A DNA stretch of 64,000 nucleotides. Origin: Clostridia bacterium. GTDB lineage: Bacteria; Bacillota; Clostridia; Christensenellales; Aristaeellaceae. Of the stretch, positions 8,027-15,558 are shown piece after piece; positions within the stretch are counted from its first letter, which is position 1; each line of letters begins with the position of its first letter. The DNA lies in assembly GCA_017448975.1 (NCBI GenBank), contig JAFSKN010000054.1:62001-126000 (forward strand), read 5' to 3'. Position numbers and translations under genes: made by a program. The notes under the pieces were generated by a model. The model had not been told where the DNA came from. It searched no databases and saw only the letters and a list, made by a program, of their open reading frames with translations.

Positions 8027-8635
8027 ATGGATCAATTTGACCCTGCCGCCATTGGCAATCGTATCAAAATCCTTCGGAAAAAGAAGGGTTACAGCCAAAC
8101 CGAACTCGCCGCCATCATTGGAAAGTCTTTGCGCACTGTTCAGAAGTACGAAACGGGCGAAATAGAAGTCGCTGTTTCGGTCATCAATCAGCTGGCAGAT
8201 GTGCTGGACGCTTCTCCCACCTACATCCTTGGCTATGAAACGGAAGTCACACCCATCCGCAGTCTTTCGGATGTTATGAACTTTCTGTTCCATATCGAAC
8301 AGGTGAAGGGACTGAATTTTTCCATTGATGTGAAGCGTCCACCCCGAAGCAATGATTGGACGTGCGCTTTGGTCTTCGACGGCAAAGCAAAAGGTGAGGA
8401 ATACAATTCAGATATGTGTCTGTTTCTGGAGGAATGGGAGGCGCGCCGGGACGACCTGCGCACCTACAAATACGCCTATTCCGACTATAACAGATGGAAG
8501 GAAAAAACGCTGGTATACTACGCCTCTCTTCCTGTGGATTGTGAAGAACCGGCCGACCTTCCTCGTTCTGAACGAATCAAACTGCGGAAAGAGTATTTCA
8601 TGCACCTGTTCGATGAACAGGAGGGAAACGAGTAA
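8027..8635 (+). CDS. XRE-family repressor of the island
   Basis: The protein (202 residues from the ATG at 8027, with GAGGTGAA upstream) has a clear XRE helix-turn-helix at about residues 8-62: RIKILRKKKGYSQTELAAIIGKS, then LRTVQKYETGE. The remaining 140 residues do not match a domain I recognise and contain several Trp/Tyr-rich stretches; there is no LexA-type protease motif. It faces the excisionase-like gene across a shared operator region and is followed 39 bases later by the integrase, so it most likely keeps the island quiescent. A GTG ten codons upstream is less likely as the start because it overlaps the -10 element. Confidence 0.8.
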   Translation: MDQFDPAAIGNRIKILRKKKGYSQTELAAIIGKSLRTVQKYETGEIEVAVSVINQLADVLDASPTYILGYETEVTPIRSLSDVMNFLFHIEQVKGLNFSIDVKRPPRSNDWTCALVFDGKAKGEEYNSDMCLFLEEWEARRDDLRTYKYAYSDYNRWKEKTLVYYASLPVDCEEPADLPRSERIKLRKEYFMHLFDEQEGNE

Positions 8636-8674
8636 CGGGATGTCAAGGTCCAAGTCTGAGGGAAAGGAGGAAGA

Positions 8675-9748
8675 ATGTCTGTCACGAAAGACGGAAACAC
8701 AGGGCGTTGGATGAGCCAGATCCGCGTCACAGACTGGACGGGAAATGTCATTCACAAAAAGAAACGGGGCTTCGCCACCAAGAAGGAAGCCTTGAAATGG
8801 GAACAGGAAATCACCAATCAGGCCACTGGAAGCGTGGGCATGACCTTCGGCAGCTTTGTGGAAATCTATTACAATGATCTGAAAGAACGTGTAAAAGAGA
8901 CCACTTTGCGGGGAAAGCATTGGATGATCGACACCAAGATCACCCCTTACTTCAAGAAACTGCAGCTGAACGAGATCAAGCCGACCGACATCCGCAAATG
9001 GCAGAACATGATGACAAGCTATCGGGATCAGGGCGGAAAACCCTATTCTCCAACTTACATTCGGACGGTGTACAACCAACTGACGGCGATTTTCAATTAT
9101 GCCGTGAAGTATTACGGCCTGAAAGAGAATCCCTGCCATAAAGCGGGCGGTGTCGGGAAAAAGAAAGCGGACGAAATGCAGTTCTGGACGAAGGAGGAAT
9201 TCAATACCTTCATCGAGGCTGTAAAGGATGATGTAGTGGTTTATACCATCTTCATGACGCTGTACTATTCCGGCATCCGGGAAGGAGAACTGCTTGCGCT
9301 GACCCCGGCGGACATCGACCTTGAAAAGAAAACGCTGACGGTCAACAAGAATTATCAGGTCGTGGGCGATAAGGAGATGATCACTTCTCCGAAAACGCCC
9401 AAGAGCAATCGGGTGATCCCCATTCCCGATAAGCTGTGCGAGTGTCTGGATTTGTACATGGGACTGTGCTACGGCTTGAAACCTTCGGATCGTCTCTTTC
9501 CTTATCGGAAAGAATTCCTGTATCGAGAACTGAATAAGGGATGCAAGAAATCCGGGGTTAAGAAGGTACGAATTCATGATATTCGTCACAGCCACGCATC
9601 GCTTCTGGTAGAATTGGGATTCTCCCCGCTGCTGATCGCGGAACGCTTAGGCCATGAAAAGGTACAGACGACGATGGATACCTACAGTCATTTATACCCC
9701 AACAAGCAGGTGGAGGTCGCCAAGCAGCTCAACAGCCTGATCCCATGA
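8675..9748 (+). CDS. int: Tyrosine recombinase/integrase of the island
   Basis: This 357-residue site-specific integrase starts after a perfect AGGAGGAAG ribosome binding site. It has an N-terminal arm-binding domain (residues 1-60), a SAM-like core-binding domain (about 65-160) and a C-terminal catalytic domain. The catalytic residues are visible: Arg in GIREGELL (about 202), HDIRH (about 300), the His of LGHEK, and the nucleophile Tyr in DTYSHLYP (about 336). It catalyses integration and excision at the guaA 3' end. Its stop codon is 135 bases from the guaA stop codon, and the genes converge, leaving room for one attachment site with arm-type binding sites. Confidence 0.92.
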   Translation: MSVTKDGNTGRWMSQIRVTDWTGNVIHKKKRGFATKKEALKWEQEITNQATGSVGMTFGSFVEIYYNDLKERVKETTLRGKHWMIDTKITPYFKKLQLNEIKPTDIRKWQNMMTSYRDQGGKPYSPTYIRTVYNQLTAIFNYAVKYYGLKENPCHKAGGVGKKKADEMQFWTKEEFNTFIEAVKDDVVVYTIFMTLYYSGIREGELLALTPADIDLEKKTLTVNKNYQVVGDKEMITSPKTPKSNRVIPIPDKLCECLDLYMGLCYGLKPSDRLFPYRKEFLYRELNKGCKKSGVKKVRIHDIRHSHASLLVELGFSPLLIAERLGHEKVQTTMDTYSHLYPNKQVEVAKQLNSLIP

Positions 9749-9774
9749 GCAGTACGCGTCATCAAGAATGGGAT

Positions 9775-9812
9775 GGCTACAAAATTCAGGAGAATGTAGC
9801 CATTTTGTAGCC
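9775..9812. promoter_or_regulatory. Candidate integrase arm-type binding sites
   Basis: An 11-bp perfect inverted repeat, GGCTACAAAAT (9775-9785) and ATTTTGTAGCC (9802-9812), has an extra TGTAGCC copy at 9795-9801 between its arms. Clustered short repeats between an integrase gene and its crossover site are typical arm sites; this is inferred from position only. Confidence 0.45.
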
Positions 9813-9829
9813 AATCCAAAACGCAAAAT

Positions 9830-9862
9830 CCCGGAAACGCCGGTAAAATCAGCGCTTCCGGG
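9830..9862 (-). terminator. Terminator of guaA
   Basis: A stem of CCCGGAA/TTCCGGG with further CGC/GCG pairs is followed on the minus strand by ATTTTGCGTTTT. It lies 22 bases beyond the guaA stop codon. If the crossover is at the guaA end, this hairpin belongs to the island. Confidence 0.6.
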
Positions 9863-9883
9863 GCAAAAGACTTCAAGAAATCA

Positions 9884-9900
9884 TTATTCCCACTCGATGC
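9884..9900. other. attR: Probable attachment core: 3' end of guaA
   Basis: The last codons of guaA (ending GAGTGGGAATAA on the minus strand) are the conserved target reported for islands that insert at guaA. The duplicated left copy should lie outside the window, so the exact core cannot be measured here. Confidence 0.5.
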
Positions 9901-11428
9901 TGGCCGGGGGTTTCGTCGTCACGTCCAGGACGACGCGGCTGGCGTGGGGCACTTCGTTCACGATGCGGGCGGAAACCGTCGCGATCAGCTCATAGGGGAG
10001 ACGCGCCCAGTCGGCGGTCATGAAATCGTCGGTAGTGACGGCGCGGAGGGCGATGGTGTAATCGTAGGTGCGTTCGTCGCCCATGACGCCCACGCTGTGC
10101 ACGCCGGTGAGCACGGTGAAATACTGGTTCACCTTTCGGTCCAGGCCGGCCTTGGCAATTTCCTCCCGGAAGATGGCGTCGCTTTCCCGCACGATCGCCA
10201 CCTTTTCGGGCGTCACCTCGCCGATGACGCGGATGGAAAGGCCGGGACCGGGGAAGGGCTGCCGCCAGACCAGTTCGCGGGGGAGGCCCAGGGCTTCGCC
10301 CAAGGCGCGCACTTCGTCCTTAAAGAGCATGCGCAGGGGCTCGATCAGTTCGGTAAAGCCCAATTCTTTGGGCAGGCCGCCCACGTTGTGGTGGCTTTTG
10401 ATGACGGCGGCGTTGGTGCCCTGGCCGCTTTCGATCACGTCGGAGTAAATGGTGCCCTGGGCGAAATAATCCAGCTTGCCCAGCTTCGCCGCTTCCTCCC
10501 GGAAGACTTCAATGAAATCCCGGCCGATGATGTGGCGTTTTTCTTCCGGTTCGGTGACGCCTTTGAGGTCGGCAAAGAATTTTTCCGAAGCGTCGGCCCG
10601 GACGAAGCGCACCGGGAACAAATGGCTGAACACATGGCACACCTGCTCGCTTTCGCCCTTGCGGAGCAGGCCGTGATCCACAAACACGCAGGTGAGGCGT
10701 TTGCCAATGGCGCGGTAAATCAGCGCCGCCGCCACAGAGGAATCCACGCCGCCGCTGAGGGCCAGCAGGACCGTTCCGGCATCTCCTGTCACTTCCCGAA
10801 TCTGTTTAACGGCGGTTTCGGCGTAGGCGTCCATGGTCCAGTCGCCCGCGCAGCCGCAGATATCGTACAGGAAACTGCGGATCAGGCGCTTGCCCTCGTC
10901 GGTGTGGGTCACTTCGGGATGGAACTGCACGCCGTAAACGCGCCTTTCCTCGTTCGCCATGGCGGCTACGGGGCAATTGTCCGTTTCGGCGATGGCATGA
11001 AAGCCGGGCGGGCACTGCACCACCTGCCAGGTGTGGCTCATCCAGCAGGAGGAGGAAGCGCTCATGCCCGAAAGCAATCCCGCCTGCTCTTTCATGCGCA
11101 CGGTGACGCGGCCGTATTCCCGTTCCTGGGCCTTTTGCACCTTGCCGCCCAGCAGGTGGGCGGTCAGCTGCATGCCGTAGCAGATCCCCAGCACCGGCAC
11201 GCCTAAATCATAAATGGCCGGGCTGATATGGGGCGCGTCCGGGTCGCATACGCTGGACGGGCCGCCGGACAGGATGACGCCCGCAGGCTTGCGCTGTTTG
11301 ATTTCCTCCGCCGGGATATTCCAGGGCACCACTTCCGAAAAGACGCGGTTTTCCCGCACCCGCCGGGCGATCAATTGGGTATACTGTCCGCCGAAATCCA
11401 GGATGACGATTTTCTGATGGTCAGGCAT
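9884..11428 (-). CDS. guaA: GMP synthase (glutamine-hydrolysing)
   Basis: This 514-residue enzyme converts XMP to GMP using ATP and the amide of glutamine. It has an N-terminal class I glutamine amidotransferase (nucleophile Cys83 in GICYGM, His-Glu in QFHPE), an ATP-pyrophosphatase domain (LSGGVDSS, about 228-234) and a C-terminal dimerisation domain ending SIEWE. The start has AAAGGAGG upstream. The conserved amidotransferase loop usually read as WMSHGD is WMSHTW here (Thr133-Trp134). It is the last of the leftward genes asnB, GNAT, PAP2, XRE and guaA, and its 3' end borders the island. Confidence 0.96.
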   Translation of the reverse strand: MPDHQKIVILDFGGQYTQLIARRVRENRVFSEVVPWNIPAEEIKQRKPAGVILSGGPSSVCDPDAPHISPAIYDLGVPVLGICYGMQLTAHLLGGKVQKAQEREYGRVTVRMKEQAGLLSGMSASSSCWMSHTWQVVQCPPGFHAIAETDNCPVAAMANEERRVYGVQFHPEVTHTDEGKRLIRSFLYDICGCAGDWTMDAYAETAVKQIREVTGDAGTVLLALSGGVDSSVAAALIYRAIGKRLTCVFVDHGLLRKGESEQVCHVFSHLFPVRFVRADASEKFFADLKGVTEPEEKRHIIGRDFIEVFREEAAKLGKLDYFAQGTIYSDVIESGQGTNAAVIKSHHNVGGLPKELGFTELIEPLRMLFKDEVRALGEALGLPRELVWRQPFPGPGLSIRVIGEVTPEKVAIVRESDAIFREEIAKAGLDRKVNQYFTVLTGVHSVGVMGDERTYDYTIALRAVTTDDFMTADWARLPYELIATVSARIVNEVPHASRVVLDVTTKPPASIEWE

Positions 11429-11470
11429 GAGGCCGCCTCCTTTGCTGCGCCGTTCATTCCGGCATACCGG

Positions 11471-12070
11471 TTATTTCGCCTTGAGGATCAAAAAACCTTT
11501 TATGACCAATGCCGTCAAACAGATGAACCCCGGGTATGGCTGCCGGGTCAGAATGAATACGGCGGAACTTGCGATGGATAAAACCGTGCCCGCCGCGATC
11601 CCGTACCGGTTCCAGGCCGGTTTATCCAGCCGGCTGATGATGATTGCGCAAATCCCTTGCAGAACCATCAGGCAGAGAAGGATCACGAACACCGCTTTGA
11701 TCCAGGGGGCCACGCCGGTTAAGCCAAACAGAGATACGGCGGGAGCGCCTGCCCCATTGCCAAAAACCGGGATAAACAGCAGGATCGCTAAGAACACGTC
11801 CAGCGCGCCGCAGAGGAACGAAAGGTATTTGCCGGTGAACTCCTTCTTTTCGTTTTCCGCCGCGGAAAGGATTTCTTCCGAACAGATCAGATCGTCGATT
11901 TTTACGGAAAAGAACCGGGACAGCTCTTTCAAGGAGTCGATATTGGGATATCCTCTGCCGGACTCCCATTTTGAAACGGCGGTTCTGGAGACGAAAAGCG
12001 CCTCCGCCAGTTCCTCCTGGGTAAGCCCCCGGCTTTTCCGCAGCTGCTGCAGCTTTTCATTGAATTCCAC
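11471..12070 (-). CDS. Membrane-anchored XRE-family regulator
   Basis: The 199-residue protein has an N-terminal XRE helix-turn-helix (residues 5-60, with LRKSRGLTQEELAEAL and VSKWESGRGYP). It is followed by about four hydrophobic segments (from about residue 82 to the end) separated by short loops. This layout, a cytoplasmic DNA-binding head on a small membrane domain, is common in Firmicutes and may sense membrane state. Its start overlaps the end of the PAP2 gene by 14 bases, so the two are co-translated. The inverted repeat at 12765-12796 upstream of PAP2 could be its operator. Confidence 0.8.
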   Translation of the reverse strand: MEFNEKLQQLRKSRGLTQEELAEALFVSRTAVSKWESGRGYPNIDSLKELSRFFSVKIDDLICSEEILSAAENEKKEFTGKYLSFLCGALDVFLAILLFIPVFGNGAGAPAVSLFGLTGVAPWIKAVFVILLCLMVLQGICAIIISRLDKPAWNRYGIAAGTVLSIASSAVFILTRQPYPGFICLTALVIKGFLILKAK

Positions 12071-12752
12071 TGGTTTCCTCCTTGCGCCGCGCTGCTTTCT
12101 TTTGGTCTGCGATGTTTACGGAAGTCCGATACACGGTGAACAGCCCTCCGCTTAACAAAACGGAACCGACGATGTCCGTCGCCCAATGGACGCCTGCAAT
12201 CAATCTTCCGATCACCATCAGCGCCGAAAACAGAACGGCAAAGGCGTTTATTGCGCGCCGAAGCCTGGCGTTTTTGCATCTCCGGTCCATTTGAAGCGTC
12301 AGCGTCGGCATCACGCTCAGCACCAGCAGCGTGGTGGAAGAAGGATAGGAAGCCTCCAAAATCCCGTCGATCAGCACTGGGCGATAATTGACCGGCACCA
12401 TCTCGAAAAACAGGTATCCGAAGATGACCAGGATATAATAGACACCTAAGAGGAGTATGTCAAGATCGACCCGAAGCATGCGTTTCCGCTTGATCCACTG
12501 GGAAAGCCCCAGAACGCCAAAACCCATGCAAATGAAGATGGGAACGAGCCCCAGCCAGTCCGTGACCGTGTAGACCGTCATGTGCACGCCGGTCATCCGG
12601 TGAAACCAACCGTTAAAGGCTGCGAACCCCACCGTCGTCCCATTCGGTCCGATGGCCTGAACGTCCGCCGTCCGGATCAGGACCGTCCACCCAATGAACG
12701 CGGCCAGCAGCGCCGCGCCGGTCCAAAGCCCTCTTGTTTCTTTTTCTTTCAT
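12057..12752 (-). CDS. PAP2-family membrane phosphatase
   Basis: This 231-residue integral membrane protein has the three PAP2/acid phosphatase motifs in order: the RP of NYRPV (for KxxxxxxRP), SYPSST (for PSGH), and GRLIAGVHWATDIVG (for SRxxxxxHxxxD). About six hydrophobic helices surround them. Such enzymes dephosphorylate lipid phosphates, for example undecaprenyl pyrophosphate or phosphatidic acid, on the outer face of the membrane. PSST replaces the usual PSGH, so the second motif His is missing and activity may be altered. It overlaps the membrane XRE regulator gene downstream. The start has GAGG upstream. Confidence 0.8.
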   Translation of the reverse strand: MKEKETRGLWTGAALLAAFIGWTVLIRTADVQAIGPNGTTVGFAAFNGWFHRMTGVHMTVYTVTDWLGLVPIFICMGFGVLGLSQWIKRKRMLRVDLDILLLGVYYILVIFGYLFFEMVPVNYRPVLIDGILEASYPSSTTLLVLSVMPTLTLQMDRRCKNARLRRAINAFAVLFSALMVIGRLIAGVHWATDIVGSVLLSGGLFTVYRTSVNIADQKKAARRKEETSGIQ

Positions 12753-12764
12753 TTTTCCTCTGTC

Positions 12765-12796
12765 CTTTCATTTTGTGCCCAAGGCCAAAATGAAAG
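12765..12796. promoter_or_regulatory. 32-bp inverted repeat before the PAP2-XRE operon, possible operator
   Basis: CTTTCATTTTG (12765-12775) and CAAAATGAAAG (12786-12796) form an 11-bp perfect inverted repeat with GCC/GGC pairs in the loop. It lies 12 bases upstream of the PAP2 start codon. An operator for the linked XRE protein or a leader hairpin would both fit. Confidence 0.45.
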
Positions 12797-12899
12797 TAAC
12801 AGGGGTTCATGAAAACGTAAAGAAACGGGCTGTCACAGGCGTGATACGAATCGTGTCATTGGGGAAAACCGTTGAATTTCCATGGTTCCGCCCGCGCGT

Positions 12900-13292
12900 T
12901 TATTTGACCATCGCCCGGCCGCTGACCGTTTCAAAGCCGAATTTGGCGTACAGGCCATGGGCGTCCCGGGTGAGCAGGAGGCCGCGCAGCCCCGCGTATT
13001 CGGGCCGGGATTCGATGTGCCCGATCAGCGCCGTGCCCAAGCCCTTGCCCCGATATTCCGCGTCGATGATCACATCGCACAGGTAATAGGTGGTGGCGCA
13101 GTCGGTGATGACGCGGGCAAAGCCAACGAGCTTTTGTTCATCCTCCAGCCAGACGCCGTAGCAGGCGGAATGGCGCAGAGACGCTTCGATTTTTTCCGCC
13201 GGGCGCTGACCGGCCCAATAGGTGGTTCTGAGCAACCGGACGATGTCGTCCAGGCGCAGATTTTCCGCGCCTTCGAGGATTTTGTAATGCAT
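12900..13292 (-). CDS. GNAT family N-acetyltransferase
   Basis: This 130-residue protein is a single GNAT domain that transfers an acetyl group from acetyl-CoA to an unknown amine. The acetyl-CoA loop reads YRGKGLGTALIGH (R/Q-x-x-G-x-G/A), preceded by the beta-strand YLCDVIID and followed by AHGLYAKFGFE near the C-terminus. I start it at the ATG at 13292, which has GGAAAG upstream, because the longer frame would run into asnB. It starts 13 bases after asnB and is probably under the same T-box control. Confidence 0.85.
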   Translation of the reverse strand: MHYKILEGAENLRLDDIVRLLRTTYWAGQRPAEKIEASLRHSACYGVWLEDEQKLVGFARVITDCATTYYLCDVIIDAEYRGKGLGTALIGHIESRPEYAGLRGLLLTRDAHGLYAKFGFETVSGRAMVK

Positions 13293-13305
13293 ACACAGCT
13301 TTCCT

Positions 13306-14886
13306 TTATTCGCCGCTGGCTCCGTAGTTGGCAAGCACCCGGGCAGAGGGGTCGTCCACGTCGCAGCCGGGCCAGGTCTTGTTGGGCATCCAGAAATCGG
13401 GGATCATATGGGCCTGACCGGGATAGAATTGCTCGAAAAGTTCCCGGTAGAGCAGGCTTTCCTTGGTGAAAGGCCTGCGGTAATCATATTTCGACGCTTT
13501 CTCGAAAAATTCCTTGTCGGTGTAGGTCCTTTCCGCCAGGGCTTTCAAATCGTTGACCATGCTGTGGCCCACGGCGTCGGAGAAAGCCGCTTTCTGCCGC
13601 CAGAGGATGGCGTCGGGCAGGATATGGTCGTCGGCAAAGGCTTTGCGGATCAGGTACTTGCCCATGTCGTGGGTGTTCATTTTCAGCTCGGGGTCGATGC
13701 TCATGGCGTAGCGCACGAATTTGAGATCGCCGAAGGGAACGCGGGCTTCCAGGGAGTTGACGGAAATGCACCGGTCGGCCCGGAGCACGTCGTACACGTG
13801 CAGTTCCCGGATGCGCTTTTCCGCCTCCTCCTGGAATGCGGCGGCGTTGGGGGCAAAGTCCGTATATTTGTAGCCAAACAGTTCATCGGAGATTTCGCCG
13901 GTGAGCAGCACGCGCACATCCGTATGCTCGTGAATCCATTTGCACACCAGATACATACCGATGGAGGCGCGGATGGTGGTAATGTCCCAGGTGCCAAGCA
14001 GCTCCACCACGGTGGGCAGGGCGGAAATCACGTCCTTTTCGGAAATGATGACCTCGGTGTGGTCGCTGCCGATGTAATCGGCCACCATGCGGGCGTATTT
14101 GAGATCGATGGCGTCGATGTCCATGCCGATGGCGAAGGTGCGGATGGGTTTTTTCAGCAGCTTCTGGGCGATGGCGCACACGAGAGAAGAATCCAGGCCG
14201 CCGGAGAGCAGGAAGCCCACGGGGGCGTCGGCGTCCAGGCGCTTTTCCACCCCGTCCATGAGCAGGCGGCGGAGCTTCGGACACACTTCCTCTTCCGTTT
14301 TCATGGTGAAGTAGCCCACGTAGGCGGGATCGGCGTATTGGATGAACCGGCCGTCCATCCAGTAGTGGCCCGGGGGGAAGGGCAGGATGGTTTCGCACAG
14401 GCCCATCAGGTTCTTGGGCTCGCTGGCGAAGGCCCATTCGCCGTCCGTCAGCCTGCCGTAATACAGGGGCCGGATGCCGATGGGGTCCCGGGCGGCAATC
14501 AGCTTTTTCTGCGTCCCGTCGTAGAGCAGCAGGGCAAATTCCGCGTCCAGGGTCTTGAACATTTCCACGCCGTATTCGTGGTAAAGGGGAAGCAGGATTT
14601 CGCAGTCGGACTGGCTGTGCAGCTCGTACTTGGCAAGCAGCCGGTCCCGCAGGGGGCGGAAGCCGTACAATTCGCCGTTGCACACCACGGCGTCCCCGCT
14701 CATGCGGAAGGGCTGCATGCCCCGATCGTCCAGGCCCATGATGGCCAGGCGGTGGAAGCCTAAGTACCCGATGGGGATTTTTTCAAACCGGCTCATGTCC
14801 GGCCCGCGGGACACGGTGCGTTCAAAGCACTGTTTCAGGGTTTCAGGGTCGATTTGTTTGCTGGTCACGCCGAAAATGGAACACAT
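13306..14886 (-). CDS. asnB: Asparagine synthase (glutamine-hydrolysing)
   Basis: This 526-residue enzyme makes asparagine from aspartate, ATP and glutamine. The class II amidotransferase domain begins with the catalytic Cys2 (MCSIFGV), which fixes the start at 14886 rather than a GTG upstream; the ribosome binding site is GGAGGTGCC. The synthetase domain carries the PPi loop LSGGLDSS at about residue 232 and the LTGEISDELFGYKY segment. It is preceded by an asparagine-type T-box leader, so expression should rise when tRNA-Asn is uncharged. Confidence 0.95.
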   Translation of the reverse strand: MCSIFGVTSKQIDPETLKQCFERTVSRGPDMSRFEKIPIGYLGFHRLAIMGLDDRGMQPFRMSGDAVVCNGELYGFRPLRDRLLAKYELHSQSDCEILLPLYHEYGVEMFKTLDAEFALLLYDGTQKKLIAARDPIGIRPLYYGRLTDGEWAFASEPKNLMGLCETILPFPPGHYWMDGRFIQYADPAYVGYFTMKTEEEVCPKLRRLLMDGVEKRLDADAPVGFLLSGGLDSSLVCAIAQKLLKKPIRTFAIGMDIDAIDLKYARMVADYIGSDHTEVIISEKDVISALPTVVELLGTWDITTIRASIGMYLVCKWIHEHTDVRVLLTGEISDELFGYKYTDFAPNAAAFQEEAEKRIRELHVYDVLRADRCISVNSLEARVPFGDLKFVRYAMSIDPELKMNTHDMGKYLIRKAFADDHILPDAILWRQKAAFSDAVGHSMVNDLKALAERTYTDKEFFEKASKYDYRRPFTKESLLYRELFEQFYPGQAHMIPDFWMPNKTWPGCDVDDPSARVLANYGASGE

Positions 14887-14955
14887 AAAAGGCACCTCCG
14901 TTCATTTGGTCGGCAATCATTCTGTTGTCGCTGCGCCAATGGGGTCGCGAAGCTG

Positions 14956-15057
14956 GATTTGGGATGAGCAATCACTCCAGGCAAGGAATGAGGCCGCAGG
15001 CGTACTGGAGGTACGTCAAGGCCGAATGACGCAGGATGGAGGGATTGATCGCCCAAA
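14956..15057. repeat. Long imperfect palindrome in the asnB leader
   Basis: Between the T-box and asnB lies a stretch of about 100 bases that folds on itself. The outer arms are TTTGGG/CCCAAA and CAATC/GATTG, and the core is GCGTACTGGAGGTACG. I have the impression that similar CGTAC-centred palindromes recur in Firmicutes intergenic DNA, but I cannot check that here. Confidence 0.5.
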
Positions 15058-15071
15058 GACGATTCGTGATC

Positions 15072-15349
15072 TCGTTGGTGCAACGACCTTCAGGACGAAG
15101 GCCGCCGCTCCGTGGTGCCACCTGATTTGCTTCTTTGTCAGGCTCTTGGGATCATCCTTAGTCCCGCTAAGCCCTGGCGGCTGTAACGTGCCGCCCTGAC
15201 GCCGCCCCTACTTGCCTTCGGCGGCTTTCAGTTTGGACTTGGAAGGGTTCTTCGCCTGACCGCTCATACGGGATTCTCACCGGCTACCGCTCTCTTGGAT
15301 GCCGCCGCATCAGGTTACTTTGCTTCCGCAACGCTTTGGTGTGAAATTT
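15072..15349 (-). promoter_or_regulatory. T-box leader (asparagine type) of asnB
   Basis: On the minus strand the leader shows AGAGAGC and GGTGAGAA of stem I, a candidate AAC (Asn) specifier at 15249-15247 in GAAGAACCC, and the conserved T-box AGGTGGCACCACGG at 15123-15110. Two short hairpins follow at once (15087-15101 and 15072-15086). There is no clear U-tract after them. The bulge GGCACC is complementary to GGTGCC, which is part of the asnB ribosome binding site, so control may be at translation. Confidence 0.85.
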
Positions 15350-15355
15350 GCGGGC

Positions 15356-15384
15356 ATTGTAGCACAGGTTCTCTGCCCTGTCAA
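15356..15384 (-). promoter_or_regulatory. Promoter of asnB
   Basis: On the minus strand, TTGACA (15379-15384) and TACAAT (15356-15361) are separated by 17 bases. The transcript would start near 15349, giving a leader of about 460 bases that contains the T-box. Confidence 0.85.
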
Positions 15385-15454
15385 GAGGAAAAAATGGAAA
15401 AACAATCAGAAAACAGAGAAACAATTGCAGAACAATTTATTTTTCTGAAAGTTA

Positions 15455-15483
15455 TTGACTTTGCTCTGGAAGAATGTTATAGT
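15455..15483 (+). promoter_or_regulatory. Promoter of glnA
   Basis: TTGACT (15455-15460) and TATAGT (15478-15483) are separated by 17 bases, with an A/T-rich tract upstream. The transcript should start near 15490. Confidence 0.8.
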
Positions 15484-15494
15484 TTCCGCGACAA

Positions 15495-15541
15495 GGCAAA
15501 GGGGTCATGTCGAAAGGCCCGATTTGCCTGTTTTTTATTTT
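15495..15541 (+). terminator. Leader terminator (attenuator) before glnA
   Basis: GGCAAAGGG (15495-15503) pairs with CCC-ga-TTTGCC (15518-15528) and is followed by TGTTTTTTATTTTT. It lies between the glnA promoter and its ribosome binding site. An alternative stem, CGACA (15489-15493) with TGTCG (15508-15512), cannot form at the same time. The ANTAR antiterminator gene two positions downstream is the natural regulator. Confidence 0.7.
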
Positions 15542-15558
15542 TGAAGGAGGCGTTTGTC

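Larger units (their letters stand above)
1..9883. mobile_element. Right part of an integrative genomic island at the 3' end of guaA
   Basis: The block from the window start to the guaA stop codon holds a tyrosine integrase, an excisionase-like gene, an XRE repressor and a defence operon, and is on average AT-richer than the chromosome to its right. The integrase is the last gene before the 3' end of guaA, which is a known integration hot spot for islands in diverse bacteria. The left end, the second attachment site and any transfer genes lie outside the window. The island call is an inference from gene content, composition and position. Confidence 0.7.

Noticed and set aside
8408-9595. 395-codon minus-strand frame opposite the repressor and integrase.
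   Set aside because: It is antisense to two well-supported genes and has no recognisable domain.
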